A stretch of 64,000 bases of DNA, from contig NC_134538.1 of NCBI RefSeq assembly GCF_050624435.1, positions 121,369,937 to 121,433,936 on the forward strand, written 5' to 3'. This DNA is from Tenrec ecaudatus (Eukaryota > Chordata > Mammalia > Afrosoricida > Tenrecidae). The position numbers were made by a program, and so were the translations under genes. The stretch's first letter is position 1; every line of letters starts with the position of its first letter. The notes beneath the pieces were generated by a model. It was not told where the DNA came from and searched no databases. It saw only the letters and a list, made by a program, of their open reading frames with translations. This document shows, piece after piece, positions 33,336-45,823 of the stretch.

Positions 33336-33985
33336 CAGAAAGGAGCCTGGCAGCACAACGTCTACGTACTTGGATGTTAACAAATGGTGGCTTGAATTGC
33401 GACAGTTGTGCTTTGAGTGCTGCAAAATACATCACTGACACTACCTTGTGGCTTTCCATAATGTCAGAAGTATTTGTCCAGTAGCATAACAAATCATTAA
33501 ACTACTTCACAGCCTCTTGGTCCTATGAGGTAGTTAAAAGGGAGACAGGACAGTCCCAGTTACCATAGACTGGTCAGAATCACAGACAAGATCCTAACAT
33601 AAGTGACCCTTGGCTCTCAACAAATGAGTACAGCACTCAGCAGTGGGAAAGAGCATATATCTCAACCTGTCAGTCGCAGCATGTCCTGGGGCTACTGTCG
33701 TAAGAGTCAGCCTTTTTCTGTGGGCACTCCCAGGGAGTGTGACTGCCCAGGTGACTATCTACCAGGGCTGAGCAAAGACAGAATAGTCTATCTATGCATG
33801 GCTAATGTAGGTATCATTGCAAATATCATATAAGTTTTGTCATTTTTCTTATCTAACACTTCTATACCTGAGATACCAAAAAAAGATTTTGCTTCAAAAC
33901 AAGTTTCCTATCGAATACATATATGTTTGTACCTGACTTCAGTATTTCAAAACAAATTTAAATAATTTATATTTGGTTTGCATAA
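33336..33985. other. Intergenic, nothing recognised
   Basis: It lies between TMEM60 and the next repeat block. No exon is supported. The 76-79 residue frames lack any family resemblance. Confidence 0.35.
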
Positions 33986-33989
33986 AAAA

Positions 33990-34105
33990 TCAGCCTCCCA
34001 AAAGAGTACAGCCTTGAAAATCCTATGGGACAAACTACTCTGCCCCGTAGGCGCTCTGTAAGCCAGAATTGACAGCATTGATCTAGGTTTGATTTTTTTT
34101 TTCAC
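33990..34105 (+). repeat. AfroSINE 3' half
   Basis: Only the body and tail are present: 'gagtacagccttgaaaatcctatgggacaaactactctgccccgtagg' and 'gccagaattgacagcattg'. Confidence 0.6.
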
Positions 34106-34339
34106 TCTTAGTAGTGCCCTAGTTTGAAAAATCAAACAATCAAGTTACCAAAGTCCTTTTTAATTTTTAGGAAGCGGTGGTCATACTTAAAATAATTCTA
34201 ATATGGTTGATATTTCTTTTACACCTGAAGCAGGATGATGGTTCTTGCCCCATGCAAACTGCCCTGTTAAACACTTGACTGACAACTCACAAGTATACTC
34301 ATATTTTTATGTCTGAACGTAGCAGATCACACCTCAAGA

Positions 34340-35372
34340 AAATTGTCCTAGGAGGAAAGTAAAAGGAAATAGAGGAGAAAACTAGGAGGCAAAGGACATT
34401 TATAGAGCTACAAATATAGGCATATACATATGTAAATTTATTAATACATAATGATAAGAATATAGACCTGTCTACATATATGTTAAGTATTAGGAAGAAG
34501 ATGGACATTGGGCCTCTACTCAAGTACTCCCTCAACACAATAACGCTTTATTCTAATAACCTGGCATTCTGTGACACTCGCCTTCCGACACAATTGCTGA
34601 AGACAAAATGGGTGCATAAGCAAATGTGGTGAAGAAAGCTGATGGTGTCCAGATATTAAAAGATACAGCGTCTGGGGTCTTAAAGGCTTGAATGTAAAAT
34701 GTAAAAAACAAATGGCCATCTAGCAGGGAAGCAACAAAGCCCACATAGAAGAAGAACACCAACCTGTGTGATCATGAGGTGTTGATAGGATCAGGTATCA
34801 GGCATCAGAAGTCACAAACCAAAGCCAATCTGTAGACAACTGGACATCCCATCACAGGAGGGTCACAAGGAAGGGACAAGTCAACCAGAGTGCAGTATAG
34901 CACCAATGAAACACAACATTCCTCTAGTTCTTTAATGCTTCCACCCCACCACTATCACAATCCTAGTTCTACCTTACAAACTCGGCTAGACCGGATCATG
35001 TACACTGGTACAGTTAAGAGCTCTCCACACAAGATCCAGGACAAATAAGCCACCCTGGAACAGTAATGAGAGTAGTGATACCATGAGGGTAGGTGGAAGG
35101 TGGGGGGGAGAAGGGGGAAATCATAAGAATCAACAGATAACACCTCCCCCAACCAGATGAGTGAACAGCAACAAATGTGTGTGAAGGGAGACAGCAGAAG
35201 GGTTCACGGGTTGGGGGGTGGGTGGGGAGCTGATGCGAAGGGCTCAAGTAAAATAATGTTTTGAAAATGATAATGGCAATATATGTACAAGTGTGCTTGA
35301 TAAAATTGATGTATGGTTTGTTATAAGAGCTGTAAGAACCCCCAATAAAATGATTTATGAAAAATAACAGGA
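34340..35372 (+). mobile_element. L1 LINE 3' region, sense, older variant
   Basis: It opens with 'ggaggaaagtaaaaggaaatagagg' and passes 'caaatgtggtgaagaaagctgatggtgtcc', 'gtcacaaggaagggacaagtc' and the polypurine blocks. It ends with 'cccccaataaaatgatttatg' and an A-rich tail. It shares the 'gcagggaagcaacaaagcccac' variant with the copy at 21.8 kb. Confidence 0.85.
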
Positions 35373-35559
35373 AAGTGATTCCTCACTGTTAATACTTTGA
35401 GATTATACAAACACAGCATTTTAGCCTAGTGTCTCCCTTTTTAATAATATGGCAACTTTTATACTCTAAGTAGTTTAATTGTGAGGCATTTGAAGCTATA
35501 AAGCCTGACTAAATGAATACACTTGTGGCCATGTGAAATTTCTTAATAGGACTCTTCTG

Positions 35560-35735
35560 TCCATTCCCTGGTGCCATACTGGTTAAGCATTGGGATGCTG
35601 GGAGGTCCGCAGTTCAAAACCACCAGGCACTCTGGGAGAAAGTAAAGAGTTCAGCCTCAGGCAGGTCTGTGCTGCCCTATAGGATCATCAGGAGTCAGAA
35701 TTGACTCAATGGCTATGAGTTTTTTAGTTTACCCA
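35560..35735 (+). repeat. AfroSINE copy
   Basis: The head 'ccctggtgccatactggttaagcattgggatgctg', body ('gcctcaggcaggtctgtgctgccctatagg') and tail ('gtcagaattgactcaatggctatgag') are in sense. Confidence 0.75.
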
Positions 35736-36062
35736 TGTCTCTGTAACTCCCACCATGGTGTGTGAAGCTCAGATAGAGGGATTGATCAGTTTTAGTTCCA
35801 TTCCTGTCATGTGTGGGTTAGGTGCTAATAAAAATTTTTTAAAAATAAAAAACATCTTAAAAGCAGGAACAGAAAACTCCTGAGGCCATCAAAGAAGAAC
35901 CACTATAGAATATGCTCTAAATCGTGGTCAGTGAATTTAGAGGAAAGAGCCAATCCTGCCCCTCACAACAATTTAAAATGTACTTGAGAGCCATAAATCT
36001 ATTTTTACAAATGAAATCATTATCTGGATAATGTCCTTTATTATGATTAAAATTCTTCAATT

Positions 36063-36690
36063 TTACTTCAGCACCACATGTATGTACCTAAAAAGCCACA
36101 GCTGACTAGAGAGCTGCCGTTTTCTGACCCTTGTCCTAGACCCCTGCCTGGAGTGGCAGAAGCTGAGACCAGAGGCACCAGAGGCTAAGGCATGGAGGCC
36201 ATTGGACAGAGCAGAGCGAAAGGGCTGCCCACATGTACCCCCATTGCCCAGACAGAAATGGCGAGGCAGCACTGTAGTAGCTGGGCTTCCTGGCCCATAG
36301 CGGCAGAGGTAAGGGACCACAAACCCAAGAAGTTGAGGACCAGAAAGACTTGGTTGCTGGGTAAGTAGATGTTACTGTGAACCACAGATGATGATCCTTA
36401 ATGTTTTCTAATCCTAACTTGTGGTAGGTAAAGTATAATTTCCCTAATAAAACCCCATAATTGTGAGTGCTGTCTATGAGTTCTGTGTGGCCATTATGAA
36501 ACCCAGCAGTGAAATCAGAGCTGCAGGAGGAATGGTGTCAGGATAGGTAAAGAAGGATGGAGGCTGGAGGCCTGTCTGCCTCTGCCTCATGGGAATAGGC
36601 CTTGGGCTGATAAGGGGTTGATTCTTCTTCCATGTGTAGCTGAGAGGTGCATTGTGGCCTCTGTGCTAGGATCTAAAACTGAGCAATTAA
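36063..36690 (+). repeat. LTR-like repeat, family D, copy 1
   Basis: The segment ends with 'taataaaaccccataattgtgagtgctgtctatgagttctgtgtggccatt' and a downstream block with 'gcctctgcctcatgggaataggcc'. The same tail ('cttaataaaccc', 'gtctgtgagttctatgtagacatt') recurs at 56870-57412. The AATAAA followed by a conserved block is LTR-like, but termini were not defined. The frames here are not genes. Confidence 0.45.
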
Positions 36691-36961
36691 AAAGAGGTTT
36701 CTATCTTATAATTAGTATGTTGAGTATCTAAAGATAAGATTAAGAAGGATGGGTCATATGGGGAACTGACTATTCCAGGCTTGATCAGATTTTCCTAATG
36801 TGATTGAAAAATATAAACTACTAGCTGTTTGTAATCAGAGTCAAAGAAGGAGGAATTTTTCTTAAGAAGCCAGCCAGGAGGTTCTCAGTTGCAACTATTT
36901 GCGTAAGGGTTATATAAATATGAATGGTTGTAGGGAAATGGAACAGCACAGTGTACAATCA

Positions 36962-37188
36962 GGCCAGGAGTTGGCAGCACCTTTCTGTAAAATAACTTAT
37001 TAGGCTTTTCAGGTCATATGATCTCTTGCAGCTATTCAGTGTAGCCATTGTAGCAAGAAAGCAGTTGTAGACAATATGTAGGCAAATTCTTGTGGCTATA
37101 TTCTGATAAACCTTTATGGACAATGGTTTTCATATAATTTTCACATGTGACAAAGTATTATTCTTTCAGTTTTTGATTCAGTCGTTGA
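36962..37188 (+). mobile_element. hAT/Charlie-like non-autonomous element
   Basis: The text 'gttggcagcacctttctgtaaaataac', 'ttaggcttttcaggtcatatgatctc', 'gtagcaagaaagcagttgtagacaatatgtaggc' and 'aaacctttatggaca' matches the layout of an old mammalian hAT non-autonomous repeat. Ends are decayed. Confidence 0.6.
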
Positions 37189-37194
37189 AACTGA

Positions 37195-37745
37195 TGTCAC
37201 AAGTGGCCCCCGTAAACTGGTGGGGCTTCGTGTACTTTGTTCACTTGTTTTAATCTTGTAATTCTGTTAGAACTCATGATAAATTGACAAACCTTTGCTG
37301 CTTCCCTTCCCCCCTCCCCCTTGCTTGTGAAAGTTCTATGATGTTTCCCTTTAGAAGTCAGAGATGAACCCACTGTCCTTTGAAGGAGTCTGTTAAAACA
37401 GAACTTGCTAACACCTTCAGGTGAAATGTCAACAAACCCCTCAGAGCAGAGACCAAGGACAGCCAAACAGCCTCTCTGTTTTGATCACATTAACTTATTG
37501 ATTGTTCCAGGAGAGCCCTCTGCCAGATTTTTCATTAATTCTGTCTTAAACTTTCTTCCCTTAATCTAAAATAAAACTCATAAAACACCCTCTAACCTGA
37601 TTGTCCTACAATCAGTCCCTTTGGTTGAACCTGGGCCCGCTCTGTCTCCTTGAGTCGTGATTCGCAATAAAAAACTTTCAGTCCTCTTTCTACACTAGTC
37701 TCATAAATTGGCTTACTTGCACCAGGCACTCAAAACCAGCATGTT
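37195..37745 (+). mobile_element. Possible solo LTR, family E
   Basis: About 550 bp without coding potential, with promoter/poly(A)-like order near the 3' side: 'taaaataaaactcataaaac', then 'gattcgcaataaaaaactttcagtcctctttc' and a closing 'ggcttacttgcacc' region. The layout resembles an endogenous retroviral LTR (U3-R-U5). No flanking internal region is seen. Boundaries are approximate. Confidence 0.4.
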
Positions 37746-38589
37746 GTGTGAACAAAACTATAAAAATTCCTGCGGGTCATACAGAAATAGGTGATGAACT
37801 AATTATGGTCTACAGGTGGTAGTTTCTGATCCCCAAACTAGACCATGAAGCAAGCAAAAACAAAAATTCTGTATAGATTGCTAGGAGGAAAAGTGAGAGC
37901 GTTGCTTCCTTCAAAGAAAGGAAAGAGAAATGGGTATGAGCTATCAGGTAAAAGACAAGTACCACAAAAACCAACCTTTATACATGAGGAGCAATTGGAA
38001 TAGTATCTGAAAGATTCCCAGAAAGTAGAACTCCCTTATTTAACTTGGTGCACTGCCCAACTAAATAAACACTTGAAGGAGCACAATCGGTTAGTATGAA
38101 TGTGTACTTAAGTAGTTGGGGGCACATTTAAAACATTAAGTAATAAAAGGCATATTAAAGACAAATTAAGATACCAAGTGCAAAAGCAAAATAATGGAAT
38201 ACATAGAAACAATAATTCATAAAAATATCTTAATTTTGTTTTTAATTATAGGATATTTCCTTATAATAAGAGACATCTATTAATGGCATTTATTAAAAGA
38301 CTTAATATTACTCTAAGAAAGAAACTTACACATCCCAGGCTCAGAATAACAAAGTCATTATTTTCTAGGTTGAAATAGAAAAGTAAATTTGTGCAATAGA
38401 TTTGTTTAAAGAAGAGCAACTTGTGAGCAAAATAACTTTTCATAAGACTTGAAAATACCATAAGTAGGAACTACATGTTCAAAGGATCCTCAACTTGTTC
38501 AATAGCATTTCATGAACACAGAGGTCAGATATAGCCACATCAGCAGCTGTAAGAAATAAAAGCATAAATCCACCACTGGAGAGTTTTTA
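37746..38589. other. Intergenic, nothing recognised
   Basis: AT-rich, without a clear repeat or exon. Confidence 0.3.
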
Positions 38590-38617
38590 AACAAACACAC
38601 ACACACACACACACACG
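38590..38617. repeat. (CA)n microsatellite
   Basis: About 13 consecutive CA dinucleotides. Confidence 0.95.
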
Positions 38618-38789
38618 CTTGCTCAGTGCTACAAGAAATTACATTCTGGCTTAAAGCTTAGGATAAATTTAAAATATTAACTAAATTTGGTTATCTAGTT
38701 TCCACTTCATTTTTCTCACATTGGAACAGGTTCAAGAGGAATTCATCTTGGCTGATGACAGAAGTGATACACAAAGAGAGTAAAAAAAA

Positions 38790-39430
38790 TACCATTTTCT
38801 TTTTAAAAGCTTTTTCTTGTGTTTTGGGTGAAAGTTTATAGAGCATATTAGTTTTCCATTCAACAATTAACACACATTTTATTTTGTCACATTGGTTGGA
38901 ATCCCTATGATGTAAAAGCACTCTTCCCATTTCTTCCATGTCCCCCATTTCCATTGGTCTGTACTTCCTCTGCCTTCTGCACTTTGTTTTTAGGCAAATG
39001 CTGCTCTTTTGGTCTTGTATAGTTGAGGAGTGCATTCCTCTTTGTAGGCCTATTATTTGGGCTGACAGTTGATCCCTGGGCTGAGTTCGGTTCCAGGCTG
39101 TCTAAAAGTCAGTCTTTATGATTTTGAATTTGGTTCTACATTTGTTTTCGTTTTCTCCCCTCACTGTCCAGGACCTTCCATTGTCCTGATCAGAGTGATT
39201 GTTAGTGGGATTTGGGCACCATCACCATTCTTCTGGTCTCCAGCTAGGGGAAGCTGCTGTTTACGTGGTCATTTAGTCCTTTCAATTAATTGTTTCCTTG
39301 AATCTCTGATTTGCATCTTCAATCTTCTTTACTCCTAGACCACTTGTGGAAGGCCATTGTAGAAGGTCACTCAGAAGCTTTTAAGACCCTAATCGTTATT
39401 CACCAAAGTAGGCTATAGAACACTATCTGT
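38790..39430 (-). mobile_element. Old L1 LINE 3'UTR, antisense
   Basis: The + strand reads 'ttcttgtgttttgggtgaaagtttatagagcat', 'tcccccatttccattggtctgtacttcc', 'atgctgctcttttggtcttgtatag' and 'tcagaagcttttaagaccctaa'. This is the complement of an older afrotherian L1 3'UTR. The last block is the ancestor-like form of the 'ggtcttaaaggcttg' block in the young family. Confidence 0.7.
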
Positions 39431-39564
39431 GTAAAACATAGAACCATTTTCATACAGGGGCGGGCATATGACTATGCATCTGAGTCACCAAGAAAGGCAC
39501 AAGTACAAATATTTCTCTTTATTGGGGAAAAAGCATCAGTCCTTTTAGCATTATACTAAGAAAT

Positions 39565-39772
39565 TAAAAGGAAAACAATTCATTGCCATTGAGTCGATTC
39601 TAACTCACAGTAAGCCTCGTAAGACAGGGTAGTGCTGTCTCAGAGTGTTTTCAAGGTTATATAGCTTGATGGAAGACTGACACGTCTCCTTCCCACAGAA
39701 CAGCTGGTGGGTTTGAACAGCCAACCTATCAGTTAATCGCTAACACTTAGTCAAAGCACCACCAAGACCCCT
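39565..39772 (-). repeat. AfroSINE copy, antisense
   Basis: The complement of the tail ('cattgccattgagtcgattctaactcacag') runs to the complement of the head ('gtcaaagcaccaccaagacc'). Confidence 0.8.
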
Positions 39773-40249
39773 CAAAAAATAAACCACAGCTGCTAAAGGA
39801 ATTGGTTTTAAGTTGATCATATTTGCATAGCAAATACTCTTAGCTCAAGGTAATATTGATGTCTCCCTGACACCAAAGATAGGTAAAATTACCACACATT
39901 TAAAATGGATATTACAGATTAATATCCCTCATGAATATAGATGATCAAACCTCTAGCCAACCAAATATAACAGCATAGCAAAAAAGCAAAATAAAAACCA
40001 ATACTTCATGATCAAGTGAGATTCAAACCACAGATTTCATGGGTAGTTCAACATTAGAAAATCAATCAATTCATCTCAATCAATGCAGGAAAAGACATTT
40101 GATAAAATCTATGCTTTGGATTTACCAAACAAAAGGAAAAATGGGGGTGTAAATGGAAAATTCATTAACATAGTTAATGGTGTTTATACAAAACAGGTAA
40201 ATTATTCTTAATGGAGAGATATGGAAAAGCATTCCCCTTTGAACGGAAA

Positions 40250-40902
40250 TGATCAAAGAACAAAAAAACATATCATTGTGAGTAAGGGGGAGTGTGGAGT
40301 AGAGACCCAAAGTCCAGCTGTAGACAATTGGACATGCCCTTAAAGAAGGGACACGGGGAGGAGACGAGCCAGTCAGGGTGCAGTGTAGCAACGATGAAAC
40401 ATACTTTCCTCTAGTGCCTAAATGCTACCGCCCCCCCCCCCCCACCATCATGATCCCAATTCTACGTTATAATTCTGTCTAGACCAGAGGATGTACACTG
40501 GTACAGATAGGAATTGGAAACACAGGGAATCCAGGACAGGTGATCCCTTCAGGGCCAGTGGTAAAAGTGGCACAATACCAGGAGGGTGGAGGGAGAATGG
40601 GGTGGAAATGGGGAACTGATTACAAGGATCTACATATAACCTCCTCCCTGGGGGACAGACAACAGAAAAGTGGGTGAAGGGAGATGTCAGTGTAAGATAT
40701 GACAAAATAATAAATTATCAAGAGTTCATGAGGGAGGGGGGAGAGGGAAAATGAGGAGCTAATGTCAGGGGCTTACATGGAGAGCAAATGTTTTGAGAAT
40801 GATGTGGGCAATGAATATACAAATGTGCTTTACACAATTGATGTATGTATGGATTGTGATAAGAATTGTATGAGCCCCCAATAAAATGATTATTTTTAAA
40901 AG
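40250..40902 (+). mobile_element. L1 LINE 3' region inserted in old L1
   Basis: It runs in sense from 'gatcaaagaacaaaaaaacatatcattg' to 'cccccaataaaatgattattt'. Near-duplicate flanks 'ggaaatgatcaaag' and 'ggaaataatcaagg' suggest the target duplication. A C-run lies at 40431-40443. Confidence 0.85.
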
Positions 40903-41012
40903 ATTGGAAATAATCAAGGTTGCCCCTTATTACAACACTTAATCAGCATTGTACTAACACCCTAGCCAGAGCAGTAAGATAGGAAAGGGAAATAAAGCTC
41001 ATAAGAATTGAT

Positions 41013-41556
41013 AAGAGTTCATATGAGGGCTGGAGGTACAGGGAATCCAGGGTGGATGATACCTTTGACCAAGGGAGTGAGGGGCGATGCTGGGAGAGTG
41101 GAGGGTGAGTGGGTTGGAAAGGGAGAACTGATTACAAGGATCCACATGTGACCTCTTCCCTGGGAGAGGGACAGCAGAGAAGGGGGGAAGGGAGACTCCG
41201 GATAGGGCAAGATAAGACAAAATAACGATGTATAAATTACCAAGGGCAAATGAGGGAGGGGGGAAAGGGGAGGGAGGGGGAAAAAAAAGAGGACCTGATG
41301 CAAGGGGCATAAGTGGAGAGCAAATGCTTTGAAAATGATTGGGGCAGGGAATGTATGGATGTGCTTTATACAATTGATGTATGTATATGTATGGATTGTG
41401 ATAAGAGTTGTATGAGTCCCTAATAAAATGTAAAAAAAGAAGAAGAGAAAAAAATGATTAGGGAAAAACTGTACAGATGTGCTTTATACAATTGATGTAT
41501 GTATATGTATGAACTGTGATAAGAGTTGTATGAGCCCCAATAAATTGTTTTAAAAA
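41013..41556 (+). mobile_element. L1 LINE 3' end with double 3' tail
   Basis: The target duplication aagaattgat (41003-41012 and 41557-41566) brackets the whole unit. The first 3' end is 'ccctaataaaatg' (about 41418-41430). After a purine-rich bridge, a second module repeats the last ~110 bp and ends 'gccccaataaattg' (about 41533-41546). The arrangement is the same as in the copy at 18269-19946. Confidence 0.9.
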
Positions 41557-41894
41557 AAGAATTGATTAGAAAGAAATAAAACCCTCCCTATTCACAGATG
41601 ACAAGATTAGATATTACACAAGAAAGTTAATGGACACTAACAAGGTTTCAGCAAAACATCAGGGAACAAAATCAACATCGAAAATCAATTAGATTCAGGG
41701 ACCAGGGAACAACAAGTGAACTAAAGTCAATGGACATAAGTGTGCAGGATGCCTAGTGGGGTTTAATCAAGAGTAATGTAGCAGCGAGGTATTACTAAAC
41801 CCGAACAAAGGCCGAGCATGATGGTGGGACAAGAGGAAAATAAAAGGAATTAGAGGAAAGAATCAGGAGGGAAAGGCCATTTATAGAGGTTTGT

Positions 41895-42960
41895 GTTAGT
41901 TTAGGTAGACTAGAGAAACAAATCCATGGACACATATGTATATAAGAGAGAAATTTATATACAAGAGCAATTGAACATTGAGGAAACATCCCAGCTCAGT
42001 CCAGATCAAGTTCATATGTCTGACATTAGCCCATATGTCCAATACCAATCTATAGAGTCCTCTTCAGATTTATGAAACACATGTAATGATGCCGAATGTA
42101 GAAGATCAAAGGCCAGTGGGTAGAAAGTCTTTGGATTCAGTGACATTGGAAACATCTCAGCACTGGCAGGCGTCTCTGCATCAGTGTCTTATTAGCTGCT
42201 ATGTCTCTGAGATAGTTTATTGTGCCAGCCTGGCCGATAAACACAAGTGGGATTAATTGAAGGGCAGAGAGATAAATGGTTCAGTGAGCCTCACCTTTCT
42301 TGTCTCACTCTTTGATCATCAGACCAGTGTGTGGCTGCCTTGCTTGTTCTGTGCCCCAATTTACAGGCTACACTATCTGTGGGACGCTTAGCCTGTGAAT
42401 TGTCGCTGTAAGTTGAGGTCCCTTTAAGACCACACGATTGGAATGTACATCTCTGGAGCTGGGGACTGATGGTTGGTGACCTGCCTAGTTGTTTGCTGCC
42501 AGTGATGATATAGCCTAGCTCTCTCTACAAAGGACTACCTGGCAGCCCTCAAGACTTGAAGGACTGCCAGTATCTCACAACTCTCTCACAGGAGTGGCTC
42601 TGAGCCATTTGTACTGCTTTATAATTTAACTGTTAATTTCTTGTATTATATATCTATCTGTATATAATTTAACAGTTCATTTCTTGTGTTATATATATCT
42701 CTCTCTATATATAATTACTAGCAATCTGGTTTTGTCTCCCTAGAGAACCCTGTCTAACACAGTCTCCCAGGGTGTGGCAGAAAGAGAAATATATCCCACC
42801 TCCAAGGAGGAAGTACCAAATATCCCAGAATTCTCAGGCGAAGGCCATGCCCACACAGAAGTCTCATTGGCTAGGATCTGATTGATAAGCTAGACTCCAC
42901 CCCTACACTCTTAATCCTCAAATTGCCAAACAATTATATATCTACCACAAGATCAAAATA
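41895..42960 (-). mobile_element. LTR-like element, family A, antisense, interrupted
   Basis: The left part is 41895-42190 ('tgtgttagtttaggtagactagag' onward) and the right part about 42763-42960 ('tctcccagggtgtggcagaaagag' to 'tatatctaccac'). Between them sits a second LTR-like insert (42195-42762). Confidence 0.6.
42195..42762 (+). mobile_element. LTR-like element, family B, nested
   Basis: It opens with 'gatagtttattgtgccagcctggccgata' and closes with 'ctccctagagaaccctgtctaacac'. The start is shared with the insert at 46000-46448. AT-rich near-repeats lie at 42625-42720 ('aatttaactgttaatttcttgt' and 'aatttaacagttcatttcttgtg'). Confidence 0.55.
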
Positions 42961-43904
42961 CAGGCATGTACATATGTAAATATATAGAACTGTGTACTCA
43001 TATCTATATGTTAAAAACTAAGGTTGCAGATGGACATTGGGCCTTGACTCAAGTACTCCCTGAACACGAGAACACTTTGTTCTAACAATCCAGCATTCTG
43101 TGATGCTCACCTCCCCAACACCATCGCAGATGACAAATGGGTGCATAAGTAAATGTGGTGAAGAAAGCTAATGGTGCCCAGTTATCAAAAGATATAGCAT
43201 CTAGGGTCTTAAAGTCTTGAAGATAAATAAGCGGCCATCTAGCTTGGAAGCAACAAGCCCACATGGAAGAAGCACACCAGCCTGTGTGATGATGAGGTGT
43301 CGATGGGATCAGGTGCCAGGCATCTAAGACCCAGACAAAATCATACCCAAGGTGAATTGGGGGTGGGGAGATTGGAATGGAGATCCAATGCCCATATGTA
43401 GACAATGGACATCTCCCTACAGAGGGGCCACAGGGGAAGAAATGAGCCAGTCAGGGTGCAGTATAGCATTGGTGAAACACAAAACCTTCCTCTATTTTTT
43501 TGATGCTTCCTTACCCCCATCATGACCTCAATTCTACTTTACAAATCAGATTAGACCAGAATATGCACAATGCTACAGATAACAGCCCACAACACAGGGA
43601 ATCCAGGATAGATAAACTCCAGAGGGCCAACAGTGAGAGTAGAGACACCAGGAGGATTAGGGGAGGATGGGGGGAGAAAAGGGAAATTGATCACAGGATC
43701 AAATAGAACCCCCTCTCAGGGGGACAAGCAATGGAAAAGTGGGTGATGGGCGACAGACGAAGATGTAAGATGTGAAATAATAATCTATAATTTATCAAGG
43801 GTTCATGAGGGAGGGTTCATCAGGGAGGGAGGGGGAAGAAATGGGGAGCTGATATGAGCAGCTCAAGTGGGAAGAGAATGCTTTGAAAACGATGATGGCA
43901 CAGA

Positions 43905-45475
43905 CTTGACACTGTCGTTCTGGTGTACAGAATGGCTACTTGTTAAAAGGTACCTAGTGAAGCTTGGGTGGAAGAATGGTGAAATCACTGGTGCTTTACA
44001 AAAAGTTAATGAAGAAAACACCCAAAGAAACCACAGTTTACAAATGGATACCTCTTTTTAAGGAATGAGATACTGAAAATGAAGCCTTTAGCAGAAGGCC
44101 ATCCTCATCAATTTGCAAGGAAAAACATTAATCTTGTTAGTGCTTTAATAAAGAGGACCAACAATTATTAGCAGTAACAAGAGCCAACACCATAGACAAC
44201 TGATTCTGCTTACTCCATTCCAATTGAAAAATTAACATTGAGTGAATGTCCTGCTAAGTGGGTGGCATAACTGAGCGACAGCCCCACCTAACTGCGGTAG
44301 ATCAGCTACAGACAAGAGTGAAGCTGTCCACGAACAATTCGAACAAGTGACTTCCAGATCCTCAAGAATTTCTTCAAAGAACGTTAACAGGAGATGAAAC
44401 ATGGCTTTACTAGTATGATCCTGAGGGCAAAGCACAACCACAATGACTACCAGAATATAGAAATGGCCTGGCCAAACAGTGAATGGGTCAAGAACAGAGT
44501 TGTGGGTTAGGCTGGGTTGACTAAAGAAAAATCCAGAGACACTCATTTATGTCAAAGAAAATGGTATATTAAGAAAACATCCCAGTCCAGATCACGTCCA
44601 TAAGTCCAATATTAGCCCATAAGTCCGATGCTAGTCCATAAATTCTTCAGACTCACACAGCACATGCAGTGATGCAAAATACAGGAAGATCACAAGCCAG
44701 TGGGTGCAGTCTTGTGGATCCAGTGTGGTGGAAACATCTCCAGACTCTCGTGGTCTCAGCGTGGCTCCACGTGGTTTGTCAACAGGAAGATGAAGCAGAG
44801 AGGATCTCGAGGATTCAGCAAGTCTCCTTGTGGCTTCCTGAGGGGTACTGAGAGAAGGAGTTCCCAGAATCCTCATGAGAAGGCCATGGCTACCAGGAGG
44901 CATCCTCAGACTGTGAGTGAATTGAGAGGCCAGACTCCACCTGTCTACTTATTTATCAAGTTCACATGAAATGGTGTAACTACCACAAAAGGTGATGGCA
45001 AGTGTTTTGGGATTCTCAAGGCATTTTCCTTATTTACTTTCTAGAAGGAAACGAATGATAATGTCTATCTATTATAAGAATCATTTTTTAAATTAGCCAA
45101 AGCTTTCCAGTGTTTTTCTCCACCACCACAACTACTCCTGCTCATTCCTCTCAGTAAACAAGGGACATTTTGCAAGACTTTCTGTGTAAAATCATTTGGC
45201 ATCTACCTTACAATCTTGCTTTACCTTCGCTGACTTGTAGTTCCTAATCTTAAAAATCCTTAAAGGGCACCCACTTTTCATTTAATAATGTAAAAAAAGA
45301 TTATATGGATATAGTTAAATCCCCAGAACTCTCAGTTCTTTAGATACAAACTAAATGGCTGGTATCCTTGCTTACAATGAATGTCATGACCTTGATGGAG
45401 CTTATGTTGAGGTTTATAATTTTCTTTTTTTCCCCATTTCCCACAAACTTTTTGAAGTTCCCTTGGGGAACACAC
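43905..45475 (+). pseudogene. Mariner transposase fossil, split by an LTR-like element
   Basis: Conceptual reading shows the TGDETW motif at about 44390-44405, then 'ydpeGKAQ'-type sequence. After the insert the frame resumes at about 44990 with KVMASV and an 'hh..n'-type stretch, and later a region corresponding to the 'PPYSPDLAP' catalytic neighbourhood is badly decayed. The right terminal repeat is probably 'cacaaactttttgaagttccctt' (45453-45475). Many stops and frameshifts mean no functional enzyme. It resembles the old mariners shared across mammals. Confidence 0.7.
44505..44992 (-). mobile_element. LTR-like element, family A, inside mariner
   Basis: It runs from 'gggttaggctgggttgactaaag' to 'tgtaactaccacaaa'. 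The mariner reading continues on both sides, which confirms it is an insertion. The short frames at 44631-44969 are inside it. Confidence 0.65.
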
Positions 45476-45823
45476 AGTTATAGAAATATCCTAGACTTAT
45501 GCAAACACCCCATGGGACCGAATTGCTGGGTCTGAAGAGCCAGGACCATACTCTCAGGAGTTATCAAGGTCAATTCATAAATATAATGTTCGACATGCTA
45601 GTTTGGTAATATGTGGATTTGAAACCTTTTGAACAGCCATCTAAGATACAAATACTGGTCTCCTCTTGTTTGGAGTAAAGGAGAGTAAGAGAAACCAAAG
45701 GCTCAATGAAAGGATCCATTCACAAGAGCAGGGGACTACAGGAACCAGTCACCTCTAGCCCGAGACCAGAACTAGACGGTATCTGGTTACTTCAACCAAG
45801 TTCTCAAAAGTGACACAATAGAA

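Larger units (their letters stand above)
39845..41700 (+). mobile_element. Ancient L1 ORF2 region split by two young L1 insertions
   Basis: Three pieces of old L1 ORF2 are in order: 39845-40245 (with 'acatttgataaaatct', the conserved stretch before the palm region), about 40905-41003, and 41567-41700 ('ccctccctattcacagatgac' to 'caaaatcaacat'). The reverse transcriptase frame is broken throughout. It served as target for the copies at 40250-40902 and 41013-41556. Confidence 0.75.
41700..43900 (+). mobile_element. L1 LINE 3' region interrupted by LTR-like elements
   Basis: L1 blocks run from about 41700 ('gtgaactaaagtcaatgg' onward) to 41894, and resume at about 42952 ('acaggcatgtacatatgtaaatata') through to 43900 ('tttgaaaacgatgatggca'). 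The last ~120 bp with the poly(A) end are missing where mariner-derived sequence begins. The gap is filled by a family A LTR-like element that contains a further insertion. Confidence 0.8.
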
